The notes beneath the pieces were generated by a model, which saw only the letters and a program-made list of their open reading frames with translations, was not told the DNA's origin and ran no database searches. A stretch of DNA of 64,000 nucleotides from Methanoperedens sp049303315 (GTDB lineage: Archaea; Halobacteriota; Methanosarcinia; Methanosarcinales; Methanoperedenaceae): positions 62,001 to 126,000 of the forward strand of contig JBAQMZ010000053.1 in assembly GCA_049303315.1 (NCBI GenBank). Reading direction: 5' to 3'. Below, one piece after another: positions 7,119-14,748 of this stretch. The translations under genes and the position numbers were made by a program. Within the stretch, counting starts at the first letter, position 1; every line of letters begins with the position of its first letter.

Positions 7119-9349
7119 TCTTTCACCGATTTTGGCAATAAAATATGAAATGTACTTCCCCTATTTTTACTTTCCGCCCAGATTCTGCCGCCATGGGCTT
7201 CAACAATATTTTTTGAAATCCATAGACCCAACCCCGCCCCTTCATATTTTCGCGTGCTGGATGATTCCACCAGGTAAAACTTGTCAAATATCCGAAGAAG
7301 ATTTTCCTGGGGGATGCCTATTCCTGTATCGATTACTTTAATGTGAATGTTTTCAGCTTCCTCTTCTGCAGAAATTCTTATCTCGCCTTTTATTGTAAAT
7401 TTAATGGCATTGTCCAGTATATTCGTAAATACCTCCAACAGCCTTTCCTTATCGCCATTAATGATAATAGATTCCGGGATATCATTAAATATGGGTATAT
7501 TTTTTATCGAAGCAACGGTTTTCATATCTTCTATGACCTGTGCGGCAAGGTCAAAAAGAGGCACCAACTGGGTTTTAAGCGCAAGGGTCCCGGATTCGAT
7601 AAGGGGAGTATCGAGCAGTGCCCTGATTAACTTTGATAACCGTTTTGAATTTCTAAGGATTATCTCAGCCTTGTGCCGCTGTTCTTCGGTCAGATTCCCT
7701 TCGAGCATCAATTCCGTGTATCCGATAACGGAAGTAAGCGGCGTCCTGAGTTCATGTGATATATTTGAAAGGAAATTGTCTTTCATCCTGAAAAGTTCCT
7801 GCAGTTTTGAATATGTGAGTTTGAGTTCCTCATACGAATCTTTTAATTCTTCTTCAAGTTTTTTGCGTTCTGTTACATCCGTGATGACGGTTATGATTTT
7901 TTCGACATTACCATTTTTATCCTTGATTGGTATTTTGCTTGTGTTCGTGTAAATTATTTCGTCATAATGTTGCGTTTTCTCCTCGCTCAGTAAAATCTCT
8001 CCCGTTTTGATAACATGTTCATATTCCATATCGACATGCTTTTTTTTCAGGAAGGGGAAAACTTCATAAAGATTTTTGTTTATTACCAGTTCTTTTTTGA
8101 TCCTGCCTTTGCCGAGTCTTATCAGTTCATCATTAACAGCGAGGATATTCATGTCTTTATCAACGACATGGATTGCCAGATTGACATTATTCAGAATCTC
8201 TTCGTTAAATTCCTTCAAGTACTTGATGTTTTTATTAAAAGCAATATTTTCTTCTTCAAGCGCTTTTTGCTGTGTGATATCCCTTATTACTAAAATTATA
8301 TTTGTGATATCTTTCTTATCAAGAAACGGCGATGCATTTATTTCGAGAATTTTTTTTGTCCCGTTGATATTTATCTCATGCATGAATCCCAACGGTTTCT
8401 TTGTTTGAAGCAATTTTTTGACAGGGCATTCTTCTGTCTTGTATTGCGCTTTACCCCCGAAGACCATTTCATGACACGTTCTTCCCATGACACGTTCTTC
8501 GTTCAGACCCATTAACTTCAGGAATGATTTATTTACCTTTACAATTTCATGGTCGCTATTGACAACGAATATCCCGTCATCGATACTGTCAAACAATGTT
8601 TCAAGATATTTTTCAGCAGCCTCGGTTTGTTCTTTTGAAGCTATGATATCCTTGATTTTCTGGTCAAGGTTCAAAGCCATATCATTAAATGTCCGGGCAA
8701 GCTCGCCAAGCTCATCGCCGGTGCTTATATCAATTTTTTGGTCAAGTACACCCTTATTTATCCTGTTTGCTCCTTCAGTAAGCTTCGATATCGGTTCTGT
8801 CAGTCTTTTCCCGGTCAGGTATGAAAAAATGCCTCCGATAACCAGCGCCGATACCGCTAACAGAAGAAGCCTTCTTGAAGCTTCAAGAATCTGCGCCCGT
8901 ACCCCGTTTTCAGTTAAACCCACATGAATGTAGCCAATATTTCTAAAAACCGGCGCATTAAATTCATGTATGATTCCCGTTTCCGTATCAATTACAGATT
9001 CTTTCATGGTTTTAGAGGGTTTTGTCATATTTTGGAGAGCTTTTGGGAATCCTTTATCAAAAGTATGCACCATGACTATACCCTCGGAATCTGTAAGAAA
9101 AATATATTCAACATCGGGATAACTTGTCTTCACATTATCAAAAGAATCCCTTATGCTCACCATGTCATTTAAAAGCAATGGATTTGTGACAGTCTGCGCC
9201 AGGTTATTAGCCAGTAGAAATCCTTTATCACGGAAGTCGCCTTCAATTATGCCTCTCTGGATATCCTGGATAACCAGATAAGACCCTGTTATAATCAGGA
9301 ATATTATAAACATTGTCGAAATAATAATCCTGGAGCGTAAGGTTGTCAT
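7115..9349 (-). CDS. Membrane sensor histidine kinase (HAMP-PAS-PAS-HisKA-HATPase)
   Basis: The 744 residues read as TM1 (~8-28), an extracytoplasmic sensor of ~130 residues, TM2 (~160-178), HAMP (~180-232), two PAS domains (~250-360 and ~370-490), HisKA with SNISHELRTPLTSVIGY, and HATPase with N-box DNAIKFT and G-boxes DTGIGIP and GAGLGL. The phosphorylatable His is in SNISHELRTP. It overlaps the PhnD-like gene before it and the response regulator after it by 4 bp each. I infer that the binding protein supplies ligand information to the sensor region. Confidence 0.95.
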   Translation of the reverse strand: MTTLRSRIIISTMFIIFLIITGSYLVIQDIQRGIIEGDFRDKGFLLANNLAQTVTNPLLLNDMVSIRDSFDNVKTSYPDVEYIFLTDSEGIVMVHTFDKGFPKALQNMTKPSKTMKESVIDTETGIIHEFNAPVFRNIGYIHVGLTENGVRAQILEASRRLLLLAVSALVIGGIFSYLTGKRLTEPISKLTEGANRINKGVLDQKIDISTGDELGELARTFNDMALNLDQKIKDIIASKEQTEAAEKYLETLFDSIDDGIFVVNSDHEIVKVNKSFLKLMGLNEERVMGRTCHEMVFGGKAQYKTEECPVKKLLQTKKPLGFMHEININGTKKILEINASPFLDKKDITNIILVIRDITQQKALEEENIAFNKNIKYLKEFNEEILNNVNLAIHVVDKDMNILAVNDELIRLGKGRIKKELVINKNLYEVFPFLKKKHVDMEYEHVIKTGEILLSEEKTQHYDEIIYTNTSKIPIKDKNGNVEKIITVITDVTERKKLEEELKDSYEELKLTYSKLQELFRMKDNFLSNISHELRTPLTSVIGYTELMLEGNLTEEQRHKAEIILRNSKRLSKLIRALLDTPLIESGTLALKTQLVPLFDLAAQVIEDMKTVASIKNIPIFNDIPESIIINGDKERLLEVFTNILDNAIKFTIKGEIRISAEEEAENIHIKVIDTGIGIPQENLLRIFDKFYLVESSSTRKYEGAGLGLWISKNIVEAHGGRIWAESKNRGSTFHILLPKSVKE

Positions 9350-10266
9350 TGGACTTTTTTCCTCATTTCTCTTATGGAATCATAGGCATTATCATTTATA
9401 TTCACAAATTTATCGATCATGATTTTGGAGAGAATCACTTTACCTTCTTCATCCTTATCCATTTTCAAGAAAATATCTTTAAGCCTTTCTTCCAGGAACG
9501 GGTCGATATCGTTTGAAACTACAACAGGTGGGATTCCAAAAGGCGGCGAAACTTCAATTACCCTTGTGTTTGATACACTGTCAGGTTTCGTTTTTTTCAT
9601 ATAATCATATATCGGGCTGCTTACCGCTGCGCCGTCTGCCAATTCCCCGGCTACTGCGATGATGGAATAATCCTGGCTGTAGGTGTAAAAATAATTACTC
9701 CTGCCTTTTTCATCAACTCCAAAAAAAGAATCGGGTATTTCATTGATGAGGGAAAGTCTGTATGCAGGGTAAAGTTTTCCTGAATTTGATAACGGGTCTG
9801 AGAAAGCAAATTTTTTGCCCCGCAAATCCGTGATATTATTATATGTACTGTTTTTTGGAACAATGATATATGAGTTATATGTCGTTCTTCCATTTATTTT
9901 GGGAGCCACAAGGAGTTTCATCCCGAATTCTTCATTGCCTGCGATATATGCCCCGCTGTCTACGAAAGAAAAATCTATCTGCTTATTCTTTATTAAGTCG
10001 TTTATTTCCCTGGAGCTGCGCCTCTGTACGATTTTTACAGGACCGCCCAATTTTCTGGAAATATACCCGGTCAATTCTTCATAGTAAGCATAGGATTCTT
10101 TAGGGGAAACGCCCGAAGCAAAAGCAACTTTTAGAGACGTGTCATTTTCCCTGGCATTGGGTTCTTGAACTATGCTCAGGTTAACTTTTAATTCTTTTTC
10201 AATACAACCCGGTGATACTAAAGTAAGAATAATGAAAATAAAAACAACAAAATATATGTATTTCAT
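9346..10266 (-). CDS. PhnD-like substrate-binding lipoprotein
   Basis: The 306-residue product starts with a hydrophobic signal ending in a lipobox-like SPGC (Cys21), so it is probably anchored outside the membrane. The body has type 2 periplasmic-binding features of the phosphate/phosphonate PhnD group: LKVAFASGVSPKESYAYYEEL, DFSFVDSGAYIAG, LRGKKFAFSDPLSNSG and DGAAVSSPIYDYM. No ABC permease or ATPase is nearby. The gene is fused by 4-bp overlaps into a histidine kinase operon, so a sensory role rather than transport is likely. The ligand is unknown. Confidence 0.88.
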   Translation of the reverse strand: MKYIYFVVFIFIILTLVSPGCIEKELKVNLSIVQEPNARENDTSLKVAFASGVSPKESYAYYEELTGYISRKLGGPVKIVQRRSSREINDLIKNKQIDFSFVDSGAYIAGNEEFGMKLLVAPKINGRTTYNSYIIVPKNSTYNNITDLRGKKFAFSDPLSNSGKLYPAYRLSLINEIPDSFFGVDEKGRSNYFYTYSQDYSIIAVAGELADGAAVSSPIYDYMKKTKPDSVSNTRVIEVSPPFGIPPVVVSNDIDPFLEERLKDIFLKMDKDEEGKVILSKIMIDKFVNINDNAYDSIREMRKKVQ

Positions 10267-10583
10267 GAATTGGACTTCTTAATAAGTTCCTTGATTAACC
10301 ATCCCCAGTATTTTATTGTAGCGATTAAACCGAAAGTAATCCCTGTTGCAAAAAAAATATTTTTAACAAAATGGGTATTTTGAAAATTTTCAAAAGATAA
10401 TGCCATTATAATCGAACCCAGTAACATGAAAAACATACCGATATAATAAAGATAATAATATTTTTTCATCCCCATTACTTCACCCAATCGTTTACTCAGA
10501 ATACTTAAAAAATAAAGCACCAATGTAAACAAAATCATCACAACATAACTAACTAATCTTAATGGTTCAAAAAATAAGCTCAT
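10263..10583 (-). CDS. Small three-helix membrane protein (paralogue 1)
   Basis: 106 residues with hydrophobic spans at about 8-30, 42-64 and 75-95 and a Lys-rich C-terminus. The KKYYYLYYIGMFFMLLGS helix resembles the FYYFYIVPIIVLLAAS helix of the neighbouring 91-residue protein, so the two look like diverged tandem copies. Each overlaps its neighbours by 4 bp. No known domain recognised; a role in membrane signalling is inferred from context only. Confidence 0.75.
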   Translation of the reverse strand: MSLFFEPLRLVSYVVMILFTLVLYFLSILSKRLGEVMGMKKYYYLYYIGMFFMLLGSIIMALSFENFQNTHFVKNIFFATGITFGLIATIKYWGWLIKELIKKSNS

Positions 10584-10855
10584 TCTATACCTACCATTTT
10601 TCTATACAGGTAAAAACTTACAAGAAATGAGCTGAGCGCTCCGGATAATTCAATCGACTCATGTAAAAACCTGTTAGTAGCGAACAATTCAGTCGATGCT
10701 GCAAGAAGAACAATTATCGGAACTATATAGAAATAATAAAAAGTTTTTACGTTGAATTTTTTTTGATAAAACATGGCTATTGCAGTTATGAAAATCATAA
10801 TGAAACTTGCTGCAACCCATGAATATATTTCAATAATGCCTTGTATATCTATCAT
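10580..10855 (-). CDS. Small three-helix membrane protein (paralogue 2)
   Basis: 91 residues, about three membrane spans (10-28, 40-58, 66-86). Layout and aromatic helix resemble the next gene. It starts 9 bp after the KaiC-like gene ends. Unknown family; probably works with its paralogue and the histidine kinase at the membrane. Confidence 0.72.
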   Translation of the reverse strand: MIDIQGIIEIYSWVAASFIMIFITAIAMFYQKKFNVKTFYYFYIVPIIVLLAASTELFATNRFLHESIELSGALSSFLVSFYLYRKMVGIE

Positions 10856-10864
10856 AGATAGAAG

Positions 10865-12307
10865 TTATTTTTTAAAAGCTTCGACAAAAGCTTCTACAGG
10901 TGTCTTTACGGGACTGCCGGATAAAATTCCTGAATATTCCATAAACTGCTGTGTTACCTCAACACCTTTTTCATTGATAATGATTTCCCTAATCGCCTTC
11001 TCATGGCTGCTTCCTCTCATCTTAAGTACTGATATAGCCTTTCGCATTTCGCTTTTTATCTCAACATATCGCAATAAAATGACAGCATCCATGATTGGTG
11101 AAATACCGGTTCCTGTAATCTGCGTTGCGCCTGTAAGATTCGAAGTCTCGTTTGTATAAATTGCAGTAATGTTTTGATTTTTTAAAAAATTGACTATGTT
11201 CTCCATATAGTTAGCTATCGGCATATACTGCGGCAACATGTGTTGGAGTTTTGCCACCCCATCGAACAGCAGGCGTTTGGCTTTTACTTCCCGGATGGTT
11301 TCTTCCACCAGTCCTGCCAGGTTATGAATATCAAATTCGAATGCTGAAATTATTTTAAGAATTTTTTTATTTTCATATTCATCCAGATTCCAACCAAACA
11401 TTTTTGAATTTTCACGTATTTGCAGGGGTTCCTCTTCAAAGGAGATTATCACACCGGGTTCTTTTTTCAGTAAGCCATCCACAATGAATTGTGTCCCGAT
11501 TACAGTCTTGCCTGTTCCGCTGCTTCCTGAAATCAATATGGCAGACCCGCGGTTATAGCCACCGCCGGTCATCTTATCCAATCCTTTTATTCCGGTGGAT
11601 ACCCGTTCTTTTAGTATAGACGTCCTCGCTGGCTTATGCAATCTTGGGAATACCATAAATCCATCTTTTGTTATACCACATGAATGCATGCCACCCTGGA
11701 ATTCCTGTCCCCTCATTTTGATAATATTAAGATAGCGAATATTATTCTCGTAAAAAGGTTCATTACTGAGATAGATAATACCGTCAACCAGATAGCTTAG
11801 AGCGCTTTTAATGAGTTCCTTCTCGGTAAACTCACCCGTCAGTAAAACAAGGGAATTCCACCCTTTCATGCTTGCAAAAAAATCATAATAGAATTGGCGC
11901 TGTGCGTCTCCATCCAATCCATAAGCGAATACATTCACCGGGTCGATCGCAATCCTGTCCGGTTTAATCGATTCAATGTTCCTCTCTATTTCCTTAATAA
12001 TGGCATCCGAACCTTTATGGATGATATCAATGTCGATAGGCACATATTTGACATTGCCTTTCCCGAGTAATGAGATATTATAAAAAGAAAATTTGGACAT
12101 GAAATTATTGATCATTGCTATGGGCTCGGAGAGTGCTGTGATGTACATGCAAACCTCTTCATTTTTTGCAGCATTGAACAAAGATTGCATTACGAAAGTG
12201 GTTTTGCCGGTCCCTGCTGTGCCCGCTATCAAAACAACCGACGGTCGCAGGAATCCCCCTTCAATTATTTTATCAAGACCGTTTAATCCTGATGTTACCT
12301 GTTTCAT
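10865..12307 (-). CDS. KaiC-like protein with two RecA/ATPase domains
   Basis: The 480 residues contain two KaiC-type ATPase modules. The first has Walker A GTAGTGKTT (Lys35) and a DRIAIDPVNVF strand; the second, from ~residue 240, has GSSGTGKTV and the Walker B-like RLLFDGVAK. Each domain opens with the KaiC phrase TGLxGLDKxxxGG. Archaeal KaiC-like proteins commonly act as ATP-dependent switches in signalling. The gene sits between a roadblock protein and sensory membrane proteins in one operon, which supports a switch role. No KaiA or KaiB is present and circadian function is not implied. Confidence 0.92.
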   Translation of the reverse strand: MKQVTSGLNGLDKIIEGGFLRPSVVLIAGTAGTGKTTFVMQSLFNAAKNEEVCMYITALSEPIAMINNFMSKFSFYNISLLGKGNVKYVPIDIDIIHKGSDAIIKEIERNIESIKPDRIAIDPVNVFAYGLDGDAQRQFYYDFFASMKGWNSLVLLTGEFTEKELIKSALSYLVDGIIYLSNEPFYENNIRYLNIIKMRGQEFQGGMHSCGITKDGFMVFPRLHKPARTSILKERVSTGIKGLDKMTGGGYNRGSAILISGSSGTGKTVIGTQFIVDGLLKKEPGVIISFEEEPLQIRENSKMFGWNLDEYENKKILKIISAFEFDIHNLAGLVEETIREVKAKRLLFDGVAKLQHMLPQYMPIANYMENIVNFLKNQNITAIYTNETSNLTGATQITGTGISPIMDAVILLRYVEIKSEMRKAISVLKMRGSSHEKAIREIIINEKGVEVTQQFMEYSGILSGSPVKTPVEAFVEAFKK

Positions 12308-12327
12308 ATTATAACCCCCTCATGGTA

Positions 12328-12693
12328 TCAGCCCAGAACCAGCTTTATCTGTTCTGATGCCTTTGCCATCTCGATAAGGACCAATCCCAGACCTGCATCT
12401 GGTTTCGTCATGACCAACAGTAATGCTTTTGGTCCAGCTCCGGTGCCGATTATCTTCCCGTTTTTTGATTCCACGATTATCCTGTCCGGAATGCCTTTCC
12501 CGAGTTCCGTTGTTGCAGTTTCTGCCGCGCCTATCATCGTCGCCGACATAGCTACAAAAGTCTCAGCATGCTGCTTTTTCGATATGGTTGAACATATAAG
12601 TAACCCGTCCCTGCTTGCTACTGCGGATGCTTCCACACCCCCGATATTATTTATATCTTTTAAGATTTTTTCAAGCATTTCTGTTGTTGTCAT
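12328..12693 (-). CDS. Roadblock/LC7 domain protein
   Basis: 121 residues form a single roadblock/LC7 domain: an N-terminal helix, then VEASAVASRDGLLICS, a helix with FVAMSATMIGAAETATTELG, and the final sheet. Roadblock proteins in archaea and bacteria regulate small GTPases or ATPases by dimer contact. It is the first gene of the signalling operon and lies 20 bp upstream of the KaiC-like gene, the probable partner. No MglA-type GTPase is in the window. Confidence 0.9.
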   Translation of the reverse strand: MTTTEMLEKILKDINNIGGVEASAVASRDGLLICSTISKKQHAETFVAMSATMIGAAETATTELGKGIPDRIIVESKNGKIIGTGAGPKALLLVMTKPDAGLGLVLIEMAKASEQIKLVLG

Positions 12694-12828
12694 GGTTTAC
12701 CCTGTTATTTTCAACCTCTATTACCTGCAATTTAATTATACTTACATCATCATCATGATTGTAATCATATTAACCTCTGCTATAATCTATTCTTTGTGGT
12801 ATATGAAGATTGTTGTAGTTTTAACAAC

Positions 12829-12847
12829 ATTGCTTAAATCGAGCAAT
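12829..12847. promoter_or_regulatory. Dyad ATTGCT-N7-AGCAAT, copy 1
   Basis: A perfect 6-bp inverted repeat with a 7-bp spacer, preceded by AAC. A near-identical copy lies 98 bp downstream. Symmetry, duplication and position between divergent genes suggest an operator. The winged-helix protein at 13046 is the likeliest ligand, by inference. Confidence 0.6.
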
Positions 12848-12926
12848 TCCAGTTGTTCAAATTCTATACAGGTTTTAATGGGTTTATGGTCTTAATATAT
12901 ATGAAGTTTATCATATTACTAATAAC

Positions 12927-12945
12927 ATTGCTTGAATTGAGCAAT
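12927..12945. promoter_or_regulatory. Dyad ATTGCT-N7-AGCAAT, copy 2
   Basis: Second copy of the dyad, with the same flank AACATTGCTT and a spacer differing at two positions. It lies 100 bp before the start codon of the winged-helix regulator, a suitable position for autoregulation. Confidence 0.6.
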
Positions 12946-13045
12946 ATTTCTTTTGTTTAACTATATAAACAAGAGATGTGTAAATTGAATATTAAATAAA
13001 TCCGGTGATGTAATAAAAAAAATTATGTAAGGAAGTGAAGCGGAG

Positions 13046-13840
13046 ATGAGAAAAAAAATGGATTCCAGGGATTTACTCCGCCTCGTAATTTGCTCAGATC
13101 TTCGAAAAAATCTCCTCATTTGTTTGAATGAAGATAAAAAATCACTTGGCGACCTGCGTAATGAGTTGAATATCAGTTCCACAACAGCCATACATGCATT
13201 GAGGGAGCTTGAAAAGAGCAACCTTGCTTTTCAGGATAGGGATAAAAATTATGCGCTAACAAAGATTGGCAGGATTATAACCCTGAAAGTGGCGGATTTC
13301 GGCAACGCTGTTGATGTCTTGAAAAAGCATGAGAGATTCTGGCTTGAGCACGACCAGAGCGGGCTTCCGGACCATATGATGGAGAAGATAGGATGGTTGA
13401 AGGGTTCGATCTTGATAGAGGATACACCTACAGACATTTTTAAAGTCCATACAAATTTCGTTAATTTGCTCTCTAAGGCTAAAGTGATAAGGGGTGTCTC
13501 TTCCATCTTCGTTCCTGAATTCATGGAATTATTTGAAGATTTGATAATAAATAAGAAAGTTGACGTGGAACTTATATTTACAAAAGAAGTCGCTGGGAAA
13601 ATAAATGATTTAATGGTAAAAAAAATTTTCAATAACAAGAGTTCTAAGTTAAAAATATACATAATGAAAGAGAATATGAAGGCAGCTTTTACAGTTACTG
13701 ATTTTTTCCTTTCTTTCGGTCTTTTCCATATTGATGGGAGTTATGATTATAACAGGGACCTTATAACTTACGATAAGAAAGGGATCGAATGGGGGAGAGA
13801 CCTCTATGAATGGTATCTCCAACGGGCAGAAAGAGTTTAG
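13046..13840 (+). CDS. Winged-helix transcriptional regulator with DUF1724-type domain
   Basis: The first ~85 residues are a winged HTH (SLGDLRNELNISSTTAIHAL, then the wing). The remaining ~175 residues match the C-terminal domain of methanogen regulators known as DUF1724/FilR-like: WLKGSILIEDTP, FSFGLFHIDGSYD-like strands and LYEWYLQRA at the end. Members control methanogenesis and filament genes in Methanosarcinales-type archaea. A GGAAGTGAAG stretch precedes the ATG. Divergent from the signalling operon, so it may control that operon and itself. The UbiA-family frame starts inside its last 35 bp. Confidence 0.85.
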   Translation: MRKKMDSRDLLRLVICSDLRKNLLICLNEDKKSLGDLRNELNISSTTAIHALRELEKSNLAFQDRDKNYALTKIGRIITLKVADFGNAVDVLKKHERFWLEHDQSGLPDHMMEKIGWLKGSILIEDTPTDIFKVHTNFVNLLSKAKVIRGVSSIFVPEFMELFEDLIINKKVDVELIFTKEVAGKINDLMVKKIFNNKSSKLKIYIMKENMKAAFTVTDFFLSFGLFHIDGSYDYNRDLITYDKKGIEWGRDLYEWYLQRAERV

Positions 13841-14741
13841 TCCTGTTCAGAATCTCTCTCATAAAAATATTTTTAATAATTTTCACTTAATCAAACTATA
13901 TCTGTTGTTTGACAGAGTCGTAATTTTCCTCAGCATAAGCTCGATTTTTATCGCAATAAACTGTTTATTGTTGGTGTATTTTTCGTTCTTACTTTACAGC
14001 ATCAGCATTGACCTCAATTTGCTTTTGTCTTCATATCTTCTTACGTTTACTGTTTACAGCCTTGACAAATTATCCAGCATAAAGGAAGACTCAATATGTA
14101 TGAAAGAAAGGGCAGGATTTATCGAAAGGCATAAGAAGATTCTCACTTATGTCACAGTAGCTTCTTACATCATTGCTATATACCTGTCATTTTCAAATTC
14201 TTTAGCGCTATTTGCAGTTCTTTTTCCTCAATTCATAGGAATAATATACAGTATAAAAATATCAAATTTTAGATTGAAAGACATAACAGGTGTAAAAAAT
14301 ATAGTTGTTGCATTATCATGGGCTGTGGTAGGAACATTTCTCCCTCTTGAAAATAATCGTCGGAATTTGATTCAAATTTTATTGATATTTTATCTTTTTT
14401 TTACCAAGTTATTTATTAACACAGTCTTATTTGATGTCCGCGATATTGAGGGGGATGGCGCAAATGGGGTGATAACAGTACCTGTACTCTTGGGCATAGA
14501 AAAAACCAGAATACTTTTACTCATTTTAAATTCAACCCTGATATTCTGGCTGATATTTTCCTATATACAGGGTTTTTTCCAAAAATATCTGTTAATTATA
14601 ATCTTCGCCATATGCTACGGATACTGGTATATCCTGCATTTCTGCAGGAAAAACATAAAAATAGGAAAATCCCTGGATTTACTCGTGGACGGCGAATGGA
14701 TACCGATTGCAATCCTTGCATTGATATTCAGCAGGTTTTAA
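13806..14741 (+). CDS. UbiA-family prenyltransferase
   Basis: 311 residues, about eight membrane helices, with two Asp-containing motifs typical of the superfamily: SLDKLSSIKED near residue 85 and DVRDIEGDGANG near residue 210. UbiA enzymes move polyprenyl chains onto aromatic or lipid acceptors. The acceptor here is not clear and the first motif is weak compared with NxxxDxxxD. The ATG lies 35 bp inside the regulator gene; with no in-frame Met downstream for a long way, a TTG or GTG start is possible. Confidence 0.8.
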   Translation: MNGISNGQKEFSPVQNLSHKNIFNNFHLIKLYLLFDRVVIFLSISSIFIAINCLLLVYFSFLLYSISIDLNLLLSSYLLTFTVYSLDKLSSIKEDSICMKERAGFIERHKKILTYVTVASYIIAIYLSFSNSLALFAVLFPQFIGIIYSIKISNFRLKDITGVKNIVVALSWAVVGTFLPLENNRRNLIQILLIFYLFFTKLFINTVLFDVRDIEGDGANGVITVPVLLGIEKTRILLLILNSTLIFWLIFSYIQGFFQKYLLIIIFAICYGYWYILHFCRKNIKIGKSLDLLVDGEWIPIAILALIFSRF

Positions 14742-14748
14742 ACAGGAT

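Larger units (their letters stand above)
12694..13045. other. Divergent control region (352 bp)
   Basis: This AT-rich gap separates the minus-strand signalling operon from a plus-strand winged-helix regulator. It holds two copies of ATTGCT-N7-AGCAAT and several TATA-like tracts such as TTAATATATATG near 12892. No coding sequence is evident. Confidence 0.7.
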
